From JBPOFY01 sp051252415 (GTDB taxonomy: Bacteria; Verrucomicrobiota; Verrucomicrobiia; Opitutales; Coraliomargaritaceae), in NCBI GenBank assembly GCA_051252415.1, contig JBPOGA010000001.1, positions 124,001 through 188,000 of the forward strand: DNA of 64,000 bases, in the 5' to 3' direction. Shown piece after piece: positions 42,986-51,567 of this stretch (the stretch's first letter is position 1; every line of letters starts with the position of its first letter). The notes under the pieces were generated by a model. That model worked only from the letters and a program-made list of their open reading frames with translations. It ran no database searches and was not told the DNA's origin. The position numbers and the translations under genes are program-made.

Positions 42986-44860
42986 CTATTTCTTATTCAA
43001 TGATTTCAAATATTCCACTCTGTGTGGCACAAGTCCCTTAAGCTTGTGCCACTGAGCTTGCTCTAGATTTTTAAAATCAATTTTCATATCGGTGGATTCA
43101 CACAACAAGGCGACACTGTTTAGGATCAAGTTTGCTTCAACTGGATCATTACACTGGTTCAGCACATCCAGCAGAATCGGCAGTGGATCTGCGGCTCCGT
43201 TGAGGCCTAGAAATTCAGCAGCGCGGGTGCGCACCAAGGGGTGCTGATCCGAGTCGGCCAACTGTATTGCTTTCTGATACATCGGGCTGGCCTGGCCACC
43301 GAAAGCGCTGCAAGTGATTAAACCCCAATAGCGCTCCATGGGATCTGCGGAATTGAGTGCGGCTTGAATCTGTGACTTCGCCTCTGGGAAAGGCGTCATT
43401 TGTAAATCGGCGATTCGAATCAATTGGCTAATGCGTTCTTTATTGGCTTTTGCCAGTGTGGTGCCCTTCCCTTTGGATCGAGCCAACTCAGTTTCCGGGA
43501 GAAAACTAAGGTCGGGCATGGATCGCATACGCGTTTGCATTTCACGGCGCATACTGAGTAACAAGTCCGTGTATGCAGGGTCCTCCGTCAAATTATTCAG
43601 TTCGTGTGGATCCTTTTCTAAATCATACAGCTGTTCTGGCTCTCGCGGCTTGTAAAACGCCGTCTGCGCAGCATTCAATTCACCCACTTGCGCTAAATCG
43701 CGCCATTCTCGAAATGCAGGCTGTTTATAACGGTAAAAGCTATGCAGCCCGTCGACGTTGAATGGTTGATAGCTGCGCCAATAACTGTAGCGCCCTTTGC
43801 GAAGAAAGCGCACCATGTCATACTTTTCATCAAAACGATCGGCGTAGGCGAATGCCGTCTCTCGGCTGTTCAGCTCATCGAGTTTGACTCCAGCCCCAAG
43901 AAAGGCCTGTCCATCGATCTGCGAGGGAATTTTCACACCTGCAAGGTTTAGCACGGTGGCAGAGAGGTCGACAAATTCGACTACGCCATCGATTCGAGAG
44001 CCACGAGGTGCCGGGACCAAATGCGCCCAGTTCTTCGGCACATACACGACCATTGCGACTTGTAAGCCGTCATTGTGCGCATAGCCCTTTCCGCCAGGTA
44101 GCGCACCTCCATGATCGCCGTAATGAAAAATGAAGGTGTCATCCATCAAGCCATCCGCTTTTAGCTGGTCGATAAACTCGCCGACCTGCTGATCCATGAG
44201 ATGATTCAAGGTCAAGTATTGCGCATACTTCTGCCGCATCAGTGGCGTATCCGGATGATATGGAAACAGCTCCACCTCTGACGGTGGGATAATATAGTTC
44301 ACTCCCTCAGGCAGCCCTTTAAAGGTTCGGCTCTCGTGCGTGATCGAAAAATTTTGAACATGAAAGAACGGTTGTCCCGCAGCGCGCTCACGGTAGCTGG
44401 CCTTCTTTGAGCTCACATCCCATACGCCCTGCTCTGCCTTTTTCTTATAATTATAATCCTGCTTGTAGTTGTTCGTCGTATAGTAACCAGCATCACGCAG
44501 GTAGGCTGGAAACAGCTTCAAACCTTCAGGCATATCCACCTTCGCTTGCGCGCGATGATATTGCGCCCCAGTGCGCGGACCATACACACCAGAAATAATT
44601 GTGCTACGAGCAGTCGAGCAAACAGGCGCACACGAATACGCGTTATTAAACACAAGACCCTGCGCTGCCAATCGCTCGATATTCGGCATTGGCGCACCGT
44701 GCTCTGGATTGTAAAGTCGATACCAATTGGCGGAATTATCCTCTGAAGTCAGCCAGACAACATTCGGTCGCTCCTGCTTTGCTGAGAGTGCCGATAACAG
44801 TATACAAACTAAGCTAATGCAGACAATTGGCTTTATTGATTTCAGAATGCTAGCTGACAT
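42986..44860 (-). CDS. Sulfatase, formylglycine type (S1), variant CSTAR, with C-terminal HEAT-like region
   Basis: The 624-residue exported sulfatase has a signal peptide about residues 1-27. NVVWLTSEDNSANWYRLYN starts the metal site; APVCSTARSTIISG carries the formylglycine cysteine C81 with threonine replacing the usual proline. FHYGDHGGALPGGKGYAHN and the following region match the heparan N-sulfatase-like group. After residue about 480 a helical part with HEAT-like repeats (PLVRTRAAEFLGLNGAADPL) is added, a build common in PVC sulfatases. It is about 490 bases from GH2 and probably has its own promoter. Confidence 0.9.
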   Translation of the reverse strand: MSASILKSIKPIVCISLVCILLSALSAKQERPNVVWLTSEDNSANWYRLYNPEHGAPMPNIERLAAQGLVFNNAYSCAPVCSTARSTIISGVYGPRTGAQYHRAQAKVDMPEGLKLFPAYLRDAGYYTTNNYKQDYNYKKKAEQGVWDVSSKKASYRERAAGQPFFHVQNFSITHESRTFKGLPEGVNYIIPPSEVELFPYHPDTPLMRQKYAQYLTLNHLMDQQVGEFIDQLKADGLMDDTFIFHYGDHGGALPGGKGYAHNDGLQVAMVVYVPKNWAHLVPAPRGSRIDGVVEFVDLSATVLNLAGVKIPSQIDGQAFLGAGVKLDELNSRETAFAYADRFDEKYDMVRFLRKGRYSYWRSYQPFNVDGLHSFYRYKQPAFREWRDLAQVGELNAAQTAFYKPREPEQLYDLEKDPHELNNLTEDPAYTDLLLSMRREMQTRMRSMPDLSFLPETELARSKGKGTTLAKANKERISQLIRIADLQMTPFPEAKSQIQAALNSADPMERYWGLITCSAFGGQASPMYQKAIQLADSDQHPLVRTRAAEFLGLNGAADPLPILLDVLNQCNDPVEANLILNSVALLCESTDMKIDFKNLEQAQWHKLKGLVPHRVEYLKSLNKK

Positions 44861-44921
44861 ATAATAATCCTGTTTTGTTTTAATAGCATACTCCCAGCAT
44901 CTTTATAGGAAACATAAAAAT

Positions 44922-44949
44922 GGGGACTGCACCGAATGATACAGTCCCC
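44922..44949. promoter_or_regulatory. Hairpin GGGGACTG/CAGTCCCC upstream of a sulfatase gene
   Basis: An 8-bp perfect inverted repeat with a 12-base loop lies 62-89 bases upstream of the sulfatase ATG at 44860. It has no GTAG foot and no T tract. It may be an operator, an mRNA leader stem or a relic of a mobile element. Confidence 0.3.
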
Positions 44950-45115
44950 TCCCTATAACCCTATATAATGTTCGGACCCACTAATCGAATCCTCTCATAA
45001 ATTGTAATACTTAATACTAACGCGCCGAATTATTTAATTTATACACGTTTTTCAAAAAAAGTATAAATAGGCACTTCATGAATAGCTCCACGGTTGGCGA
45101 ATCGATTTATCTTTC

Positions 45116-45187
45116 GTAGGAGAGGGTTTACCCCTCGACCTCCGAGCCTTCGAATATATGCGGATCGAGGGATAAACCCTCTGCTCC
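45116..45187. repeat. REPIN-like inverted pair, family A, second copy
   Basis: GTAGGAGAGGGTTTACCCCT to CCCTCTGCTCC; the last base of the CTAC foot has decayed. Compare 18411-18481 and 48847-48912. Confidence 0.85.
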
Positions 45188-45317
45188 AATTACTTCGTAA
45201 ACTCAACCAACTCCTCCTAAAATATAACCACTAAGACATCAATTAAGTGCGATGATCGTGACTCTTTAATTCCTAATCCATCACATATAGATAGATCCCC
45301 GACAACTCCATCATTCA

Positions 45318-45345
45318 GTAGCGGAACGAGGAACTCGTTTCGGCC
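45318..45345. repeat. REP-like hairpin, family D
   Basis: GTAGCGGAACGAGGAACTCG then TTTCGGCC, identical to the copies at 45580 and 45838. GTAG foot plus hairpin CGGAACGAG-GAA-CTCGTTTCG. Confidence 0.85.
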
Positions 45346-45412
45346 AACTCTACCAGAGACCTAATTTTAACCGCCCGCTATCGCTAGATGCGCGAAGAAC
45401 GCAGAGCTTCGA

Positions 45413-45455
45413 CACATAAGTTGTAGCACGTGCTTCCCGAAGGGAGCGCGTGGCA
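45413..45455. repeat. REP-like hairpin, family C
   Basis: TTGTAGCACGTGCTTCCCGA then AGGGAGCGCGTGGCA. The 43 bases from CACATAAG onwards are the exact reverse complement of 19611-19653. Confidence 0.9.
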
Positions 45456-45579
45456 ATGTTTTTTCGATAGACGGAGTTCTGACGGAGATGGCATAGCAAT
45501 CATTTTTACGACAGTTCCGAGCAAAGCGACATCATCCATGATTTTTGACAGAATGATTACGGATCAGGCTCCGTCATTA

Positions 45580-45607
45580 GTAGCGGAACGAGGAACTCGT
45601 TTCGGCC
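45580..45607. repeat. REP-like hairpin, family D
   Basis: Same 28 bases as at 45318-45345. Followed by a module (ACCACCCGCTGTCGCTAGAG) that also follows the first copy as ACCGCCCGCTATCGCTAGAT, so a larger block was duplicated. Confidence 0.85.
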
Positions 45608-45737
45608 AGCGCCCGACTAGGCAACTGATTTTAAACCACCCGCTGTCGCTAGAGGACACAGAGAGCACAGAGCAAACAACACTGATACCTTAGCTATGGC
45701 TATTTAAGACATATCAGATGAGTCAAAAGCAAATTCG

Positions 45738-45809
45738 CGGACGCCTAGAGGCAGGCGTCCCTACCATACATAAGTTGTAGCACGTGCTTCCCGAAGGGAG
45801 CGCGTGGCA
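45738..45809. repeat. Composite block: family J hairpin plus family C hairpin
   Basis: CGCGGACGCCTAGAGGCAGG then CGTCCCTACC (family J with CTAC foot) is followed by TACATAAGTTGTAGCACGTG and the rest of family C. The block is the near-complete reverse complement of 19611-19685, with a few differences in the joint. Confidence 0.85.
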
Positions 45810-45837
45810 ATGATTACGACTCAAACGCCATCATCCC

Positions 45838-45865
45838 GTAGCGGAACGAGGAACTCGTTTCGGCC
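45838..45865. repeat. REP-like hairpin, family D
   Basis: Third identical 28-base copy within 550 bases. Beyond it, 45866-46158 shows no gene I can support; two GACATCGGTA direct repeats occur near 46057 and 46082. Confidence 0.85.
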
Positions 45866-46158
45866 TGTGCCACTACCGATTGACCTATCGGTGCTGCTTT
45901 ATGTCTACGAAATACCCGCCTCCTCTCTTTGCCAGGTAGACTGCTCAAACCACCTAAAAAAAATCGGTCACAAAGCCCTTGAAACAGGGGGTTTCAGCAC
46001 AGGCCCCCTATTGAAATAGCGAGGTCAAAAAAAGGGGGGTCAAGGTATGATCCGAAGACATCGGTAACAAATCTTCTAAGGACATCGGTATCACTTCAAT
46101 GGTTCTTATCTATTTTCGAGGTGGCCCCCTCTAATCACATAATCCAATAGATAAAAAG

Positions 46159-47589
46159 TTAGCGTTTGAATTTAAATACCTCCGACGGCGTATGAGCGGA
46201 TTCAAAGACCGCCTCCATGCGCTCGACGATCTCAGGGTATTTTTTCGCTAAGTTATTCGTCTCACTTGGATCGACTTCTAGATTATATAACTCAAAGGGC
46301 TTCTTATTCTTATAGGAGACATTATAACGAACGCCCTTCCATTTTCCGATACGTGCTGCGATGCGGCCACCACGTTGATGAAACTCCCAATAGAGATAAG
46401 GATGCTGCGCTTGCTGGCCTTTACCAATCAATGTGGGCACTATCGAAATACCATCCGTATTTTCAGGTGCTTCAAGTCCAGCTAAGTCGGTAAATGTCGG
46501 CACCATATCCCAAAAGGCGGAGATTAAGTCTGAGGTGGAACCCGCTTCAATTTTCCCCGGCCAGTATGCAATCATTGGCACGTGAATCCCGCCTTCATAC
46601 AGATCGCGCTTGTGCCCACGGTTTTCGCCATTGCTATTAAAGAAATCAGGGTCCGCGCCGCCCTCTTGGTGCGCGCCATTATCTGAGGTAAAGATAATCA
46701 GTGTATTCTCGGCGATACCGAGTTCTTCGGTCTTCGCCACGATTTCCCCAACTTGGTCATCCAACAGTGCAATCATCGCTGCAAATGCGGTGCGTGGTTC
46801 GGCCTGCGACTGATATTTTCCAAGGCGCAGCTCTGGCCCCTCATCGTAGCCTTCAAACACCTTCACTTCAGGAAACTGTCCGCGGAATTTTTCCATATAT
46901 ACCTCTGGAGCGATGAGCTCTGCATGCGGAAGAATCGAGGCCACGTAGCAGAAAAATGGTTGGCCCTTATGGTCCTCAATGAATTGGAGCGTTTGCTCGT
47001 GAATTAAATCTGGCGCATACACACCCTTCGCCGTGCCTGCATTCTCCTTTAGGATGACCTTTTTTTCATTATCCCACAAATGGTGCGGATAATAATGATG
47101 CCCTAAGCGCTGACAGTTATAGCCATAAAAGACATCAAAGCCTTTTTTCAGCGGTTCGCCTTCTGAACCCGGATAGCCCAGTCCCCACTTGCCGAAGATA
47201 CCGCTCACATAGCCGGCCTCCTTTAACATCTCGGGGAGCAACCTGATCGAAGCGGGAATCGGTTGCTGCCCCTCTGGCTGCACTTCGCGATTACCGCGCA
47301 CATACGTATGCCCGGTGTGCTGCCCACTGAGTAAAGCGGAACGAGATGGCGCGCACACAGTGCTGCCTGAATAGTGCTCAGTAAAAAACATGCCCTTCTC
47401 CGCCAACTTATCGATATTTGGCGTGGCAAACTTCTGTTGTCCTAAAAAGCTCAAGTCACCATAGCCTAAGTCATCCGCGAGGATGTAGATGATATTCGGT
47501 GATGACTTTGCAGCCTGCAAACTCACACAGGCGGTTAACGCCATCAGGACAAATAAGCTATATTTAGTTATTTTTATAAATTGAGTCAT
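46159..47589 (-). CDS. Sulfatase, formylglycine type (S1), CAPSR
   Basis: The frame is open from 47655, but the ATG at 47589 starts a clean signal peptide (MTQFIKITKYSLFVLMALTA), so it is preferred (476 residues). NIIYILADDLGYGDLSFLG binds metal and STVCAPSRSALLSGQHTGHT holds the formylglycine cysteine C79. IFGKWGLGYPGSEGEPLKKG, YVASILPHAEL and FTSDNGAH follow. The pattern resembles N-acetylgalactosamine-6-sulfatase/arylsulfatase A types of polysaccharide-degrading marine bacteria. It lies about 95 bases after the GH43-like gene, likely in the same transcription unit. Confidence 0.94.
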   Translation of the reverse strand: MTQFIKITKYSLFVLMALTACVSLQAAKSSPNIIYILADDLGYGDLSFLGQQKFATPNIDKLAEKGMFFTEHYSGSTVCAPSRSALLSGQHTGHTYVRGNREVQPEGQQPIPASIRLLPEMLKEAGYVSGIFGKWGLGYPGSEGEPLKKGFDVFYGYNCQRLGHHYYPHHLWDNEKKVILKENAGTAKGVYAPDLIHEQTLQFIEDHKGQPFFCYVASILPHAELIAPEVYMEKFRGQFPEVKVFEGYDEGPELRLGKYQSQAEPRTAFAAMIALLDDQVGEIVAKTEELGIAENTLIIFTSDNGAHQEGGADPDFFNSNGENRGHKRDLYEGGIHVPMIAYWPGKIEAGSTSDLISAFWDMVPTFTDLAGLEAPENTDGISIVPTLIGKGQQAQHPYLYWEFHQRGGRIAARIGKWKGVRYNVSYKNKKPFELYNLEVDPSETNNLAKKYPEIVERMEAVFESAHTPSEVFKFKR

Positions 47590-47683
47590 AGATGTAAATT
47601 TCACTTTAGGATCATAGTATCGTGCCGCAGTAGAATTGCACTTTTTAGTCAGCAAAGACCATCACGTAGTTCCCGATTTAAAA

Positions 47684-48748
47684 CTAACGAACTTTCAAGC
47701 GAAACACATGCGAGCAACTCCCGTGCCCTGGTGTGTCGTTGGTGCCAGTTGCGAGATAGACGTAGGCAGGTTCACCATCAATCGATAGTATTTGTGGACG
47801 CTCTAGACGACCAGTGAGGTCACCACGATACACGGTCGCTTCATTAAAAGCCTCTTTGCCGATGTAGTGTGTTAGATGCTCGAAAGAACGCCTCACATTC
47901 CCTTTATTAAAGAAGAGCCCATCATTCTTCGATTCCCACAATAGGCCACCACCATGCGAGCCCTTTTTGCTCCCGAAATCGCGACTCAATAGATAGACAT
48001 TATCCTGCATCGTGAATGCATAAGCATCTTCAATCCCATACCAAACTGGGGTCACGGCCATCGAGCGATGCCGGTAAGGTCCTTCTAGCTTATCGGAAAT
48101 CATGACACCATACGTATAAGAGCCCCCCTTCGCCTGAATGTTTTTATTCACCACGGACTTCACATAGAGCATGTATTTACCTTTGTGCTTAATTAACGAA
48201 GGGTTCGACACCCCGAGCCGAGCCGTATAGTTCCAGTCTTTCGGATCTGTTGACTTTCGGGCAATCGTTCCATCGGCCTCGGCACCAGCTGCAGGCCGCC
48301 ATTCGTCATTCAAATCATCAGCGACATACATGATAATACGCTGCGTCTTCAACTTATTGTTTTCATTCACGATAAAGCAGAGCACATACTTCCCATCGAT
48401 TTGAGTAATCGTCGGATTGTGCGGGGCGTTAAAGCTGCCGTCTTGATCAGGCACCGCGACACGAACAAATTCGAAAGGTCCTTCAGGGCGATCTCCTACG
48501 TAATGCCCGATCTCGCAGTCTTTATACCAACCGTTGAAATTTGGCTGCGTGTTCGTGGGCCACTGAGCGACATATAGGTGCACTTTTCCATCTGGACCAA
48601 TCACAGGAGACGAGCCCCAGATGTGCATCCCCTCGACCTGCACGGCCTTGCCGATATACTCATATGCAAGATTTACATCTTTCGCCCAACAGAGCGCTGG
48701 AAGTATGAGAAATGTCGCGATTAGTTTTCTAAGTTTTTGTAACTCCAT
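47684..48748 (-). CDS. GH43/GH117-like five-bladed propeller glycosidase
   Basis: The 354-residue exported protein has a signal peptide about residues 1-22 (LIATFLILPALCWA). Repeated blade-like segments follow: HIWGSSPVIGPDGKVHLYVA, SFNAPHNPTITQIDGKYVLC, VSNPSLIKHKGKYMLYVKSV and GIEDAYAFTMQDNVYLLSRD. These fit clan GH-F propellers and related families, where acidic residues in successive blades form the active site. Catalytic assignments are not made. A role in releasing a terminal anhydro-galactose, arabinose or galactose unit is possible. It precedes a sulfatase gene on the same strand. Confidence 0.7.
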   Translation of the reverse strand: MELQKLRKLIATFLILPALCWAKDVNLAYEYIGKAVQVEGMHIWGSSPVIGPDGKVHLYVAQWPTNTQPNFNGWYKDCEIGHYVGDRPEGPFEFVRVAVPDQDGSFNAPHNPTITQIDGKYVLCFIVNENNKLKTQRIIMYVADDLNDEWRPAAGAEADGTIARKSTDPKDWNYTARLGVSNPSLIKHKGKYMLYVKSVVNKNIQAKGGSYTYGVMISDKLEGPYRHRSMAVTPVWYGIEDAYAFTMQDNVYLLSRDFGSKKGSHGGGLLWESKNDGLFFNKGNVRRSFEHLTHYIGKEAFNEATVYRGDLTGRLERPQILSIDGEPAYVYLATGTNDTPGHGSCSHVFRLKVR

Positions 48749-48846
48749 CTATTGATAATTAACCTTAAAAACGGCGATTTCTTAACAGCTAAAGCAAATA
48801 AGCCACCTCTGATAACCTCCTCCATGGGATAATTGTTTCTTTCACC

Positions 48847-48912
48847 GTAGGAGAGGGTTTATCCCTCGACCATTGAGCCCTCTAGCGAGTCGAGGGGTAA
48901 ACCCTCTCCTAC
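48847..48912. repeat. REPIN-like inverted pair, family A, third copy
   Basis: GTAGGAGAGGGTTTATCCCT to ACCCTCTCCTAC with intact GTAG and CTAC feet; the middle is shorter than in the other two copies. It lies between the GH43-like gene and efp. Confidence 0.85.
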
Positions 48913-49002
48913 ATTGGTAAGACGGCGGCTCCCACACCCATTTGGATTCCAGCGGTGTCTTTATGCCAATTCCATCAACAATCTTCAAAAAAGGCGCGGG
49001 GC

Positions 49003-49031
49003 TTGACAGTTGCTGAGTAGACTGCCAAATC
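49003..49031 (+). promoter_or_regulatory. Possible efp promoter (-35 TTGACA)
   Basis: A perfect TTGACA at 49003-49008 is followed 17 bases later by a poor -10 candidate (CAAATC). It lies 55 bases before the efp start. The -35 is convincing; the -10 is not. Confidence 0.3.
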
Positions 49032-49062
49032 GGATTGTTTTAACTTCAACCTCTCTTAGATC

Positions 49063-49620
49063 ATGGCATCACCTACACAAGTCCGTAAAGGCAAGGTTCT
49101 CAATTACCAAGGCTCCCCTCACCTAGTTCTCGATGTGCAACACCGCACACAAGGCCGCCAGGCTGGCTTCATGCAAGTTACCATGCGTAACCTAAGTTCT
49201 GGCGCGAGCACCAACACTAAGATCCGCACAACGGATTCTGTTGATATCATGCATACTGACATGGTGAAGCTCGAGTTCAGCTATATCGATGGCGATGAGT
49301 ATCATTTCATGGAGCCAGAAACATTCGAGGATATCATCTTGGATAGCTCGCTCGTCGAAGACGCCAAAGATTTCCTCGTGGAAACACAGGTATACAGCAT
49401 CCTCCATGTGGACGATAAGCCGATTTCAATCGACTTGCCTGCTTCAATTGAAATGAAAGTCATTGAATCTGCTGAAGGCGTGAAAGGTGATACTGCAAGC
49501 AATGTGCAAAAGCCAGCAACTCTAGAAACAGGCTTGGTCATTCAAGTGCCTCTGTTCATTAAGGAAGGCGATGTGCTCAAAGTCAGCACAGCAGAAAAGT
49601 CTTACATGGGACGCGCGTAA
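49063..49620 (+). CDS. efp: Elongation factor P, Arg32 type
   Basis: The 185-residue protein aids ribosomes stalled on polyproline. The three-domain architecture and standard length fit EF-P, with the C-terminal signature region TLETGLVIQVPLFIKEGD. The tip of domain I reads HRTQGRQAGFMQVTMRNL, which aligns with arginine-type EF-P (KSGRNAAVVKMKLKNL in Pseudomonas), placing R32 at the modified position instead of Lys34. The arginine form is rhamnosylated by EarP in known cases. No earP lies in the window. Single gene, followed by a terminator. Confidence 0.95.
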   Translation: MASPTQVRKGKVLNYQGSPHLVLDVQHRTQGRQAGFMQVTMRNLSSGASTNTKIRTTDSVDIMHTDMVKLEFSYIDGDEYHFMEPETFEDIILDSSLVEDAKDFLVETQVYSILHVDDKPISIDLPASIEMKVIESAEGVKGDTASNVQKPATLETGLVIQVPLFIKEGDVLKVSTAEKSYMGRA

Positions 49621-49644
49621 CACCGCCCTCTCCTCTTTCCAATC

Positions 49645-49677
49645 GGCACATGGTTTTCGGACTGTGTGCCTTTTTTT
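49645..49677 (+). terminator. Rho-independent terminator after efp
   Basis: GGCACA pairs with TGTGCC around a 14-base loop, followed by seven T. It begins 25 bases after the efp stop. Confidence 0.8.
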
Positions 49678-49728
49678 GGTTTATCGTGTAAAAATAAGCA
49701 AAGCCTCTGATACAGATTAAGAAAATTA

Positions 49729-49806
49729 GGTAGCGGCGGTCGTCTCTGACCGCCATCTGTGAATGGCTTATCTGACCTGTAGCGCTTAGGGACAAGCGCC
49801 GCTACC
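49729..49806. repeat. REPIN-like pair, family I (GTAGCGGCGGTC)
   Basis: GTAGCGGCGGTCGTCTCTGA then CCGCC forms a GTAG-footed hairpin; AGCGCTTAGGGACAAGCGCC then GCTAC forms its inverted partner with a different stem and CTAC foot. Confidence 0.8.
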
Positions 49807-49910
49807 TTTAAGTGTGAAATGTAGTAGAACCTGCTTCCCGATAGACAAGTCCGTCCTCGTTGACAGGCTGAGGAAGGTGAAGAAAGAGGGTCTTGAAACA
49901 GACTGTGAGC

Positions 49911-49991
49911 CGTCGGGCTCGCGCTTGCGCGACGCTTCTCTGACGCGACGGACGACGACTATGAAAGCATCGCGAGAGCGCGAGACCTACG
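49911..49991. repeat. REPIN-like pair, family E, third clear copy
   Basis: CGTCGGGCTCGCGCTTGCGC then GACGC on the left and GCATCGCGAGAGCGCGAGAC then CTACG on the right. The GTAG foot is GTCG on the left here. The 49807-49910 stretch between the two repeats holds nothing recognisable. Confidence 0.8.
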
Positions 49992-50026
49992 ATTAATCAT
50001 TCAACACAAATTCAAACGACTCGCTG

Positions 50027-51562
50027 CTACCGATGAACCACTTCGAGCTCTGGCCTAGCAGACCGTAAAGATTTCACGCCTTCTTTGGTGAATTTGGTTT
50101 CTCCTAGGAAAACTTGCTTTAAGCTAGGCACTGCTTTCAAAGCCTCCAGAGACTGATCAGTCAACTGAGTGTTGTATACATTCAAGAAATCCAACTTTGT
50201 GAGTGCTTTCAATTTAGCTACATTTACATCGCTTACGTTTGTACCATTGAGGTAGAGGCGCTCCAAATTCTCATACTCTGTGAGTTGCTCAAAAAAGGAT
50301 GCTGGAAGTTTGAGCTGACCAACATCGAGCCATATCAATTTATCTTTAATTTCCGCTAATTGCGCGATGGCTTGATCCAACTGATCGGCATCGGTGAATG
50401 AAAGATCGACTCGTAAGCGTGCGTCATCCCAAGCATTGTATTCGGCTTTGGCACCTGTTGCATTCAAGGCGTTGATTACTTTTTCTGTGGGTGCATCATC
50501 TATTTCGACGTAAGTCGATGGGCGTATCTTTCTGAGTGCACGAGGATCAGGCCAAACAGCTCCGTCATTGATCCACGCGACGACGGCTTCAAGACCCTCC
50601 GCTGAGACGGCGGGCTTTTTCTCTGGCGGCATGGCATCGTCATGATGGCGAGGCAGACGTATACGTTTCACAATGGAGCTAGCCTCTGCATCATGCGGCA
50701 CAATCGAAGGCTCCTTACTCTTACCACCAGCATAGGCCTCGGCCTCAGTATCCATGCGAAAGTCGCCTTTTTGCTTGGTTGCCCCGTGACAAGCGTAGCA
50801 GTTGTTCTTAAAAATCAATTGTGCTGCCTCGTAGCGTGCTAATTGCTCATCGCTCACTCCGTCAATAAGGGGTGGCGTCGCAACCGCGACCATGGGATCC
50901 ATTGTCGTCATAGGATCCATCATTTCGTCAGCCATCATGTCAGATCCCATCATTTCGTCAGCCATCATGTCAGATCCCATCATTTCGTCAGCCATCATGT
51001 CAGATCCCATCATCGAATCTGCCATCATACTATCTGACTGCATAGTGTCAGAGATTTCTACAGTATCTGAATCGAGAGCAGACGGTGTAGAGGACTCTGC
51101 TACTGGCGGAACCTCTTGTGAACGAAATGACTTGATCAAAAAGCTTTTACCATGGACGAGTTCGCCCCCCTGATGTCCAGTGACAGTCATCGCGATGGTA
51201 GATACGCCTAAAGTGAACAAATATATCCATTTGGAAAAACCTGCACTGATCGCTCGGTGCAACCAATAGAACACATAATTCACGAGCACCGCGCCACCAA
51301 AGATATAGCCCCATAAGCGGTGCAGATTTACTTCTTCTTCATATGCTCCTTGGATTTCATAAACGAGCCCCAGCACGATTGTGACAGCTGTCATTAACAA
51401 GAGGAAGATATGAAGTAAACCAATAGCGCAATCACGATGCTTTGCTCCGTCGTTCCCCATAAACAACACAACAAACCATATCGCGAGTAATGCCCCGATG
51501 GGTAAATGTAAGAAAACAATATGAAGCGGCCCAAATGGGAGAATCAAATCCTGCATATTCAT
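50027..51562 (-). CDS. Membrane-bound c-type cytochrome with Met-rich repeat and leucine-rich repeats
   Basis: The 511-residue protein starts with four membrane helices (DUF2231-like, about 10-145). A Met/Asp-rich linker follows (about 170-225) with three exact MMGSDMMADE-type decapeptides. A haem-binding planctomycete-type cytochrome domain (CYACHGATKQKGDF, about 260-345, with AMPPEKKP supplying a likely Met ligand) and C-terminal leucine-rich repeats (LERLYLNGTNVSDVNVAKLK, about 400-505) complete it. The Met-rich linker could bind copper. It is the last gene of a DUF1549-DUF1501-cytochrome operon, 5 bases after the DUF1501 gene. Confidence 0.88.
   Translation of the reverse strand: MNMQDLILPFGPLHIVFLHLPIGALLAIWFVVLFMGNDGAKHRDCAIGLLHIFLLLMTAVTIVLGLVYEIQGAYEEEVNLHRLWGYIFGGAVLVNYVFYWLHRAISAGFSKWIYLFTLGVSTIAMTVTGHQGGELVHGKSFLIKSFRSQEVPPVAESSTPSALDSDTVEISDTMQSDSMMADSMMGSDMMADEMMGSDMMADEMMGSDMMADEMMDPMTTMDPMVAVATPPLIDGVSDEQLARYEAAQLIFKNNCYACHGATKQKGDFRMDTEAEAYAGGKSKEPSIVPHDAEASSIVKRIRLPRHHDDAMPPEKKPAVSAEGLEAVVAWINDGAVWPDPRALRKIRPSTYVEIDDAPTEKVINALNATGAKAEYNAWDDARLRVDLSFTDADQLDQAIAQLAEIKDKLIWLDVGQLKLPASFFEQLTEYENLERLYLNGTNVSDVNVAKLKALTKLDFLNVYNTQLTDQSLEALKAVPSLKQVFLGETKFTKEGVKSLRSARPELEVVHR
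50918..51007. repeat. Three perfect 30-bp tandem repeats inside the cytochrome gene
   Basis: Three identical copies of a 30-base unit starting CATCATTTCGTCAGCCATCA encode ten residues each of a Met-Ala-Asp-Glu-Met-Met-Gly-Ser-Asp-Met type. Degenerate copies flank both ends. Perfect identity suggests recent slippage expansion and likely length variation between strains. Confidence 0.95.
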
Positions 51563-51567
51563 GCTAA

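Noticed and set aside
45430..46019. Two plus-strand frames of 87 and 71 codons
   Set aside because: Both start inside family C hairpins and pass through family D repeats, so they are repeat translations rather than genes.
44861..46158. Degraded insertion sequence or prophage
   Set aside because: The gap is a patchwork of short REP-like repeats; no transposase, integrase or phage coding remnant was seen.
28458..48748. Classical Bacteroidota-type polysaccharide utilisation locus
   Set aside because: No SusC/SusD pair, hybrid two-component sensor or ECF sigma pair is present; I describe it only as a glycan-degradation region.
50843..51173. Plus-strand frames with HHFVSHHVRS-type repeats
   Set aside because: They are the antisense of the Met-rich tandem repeat in the cytochrome gene.
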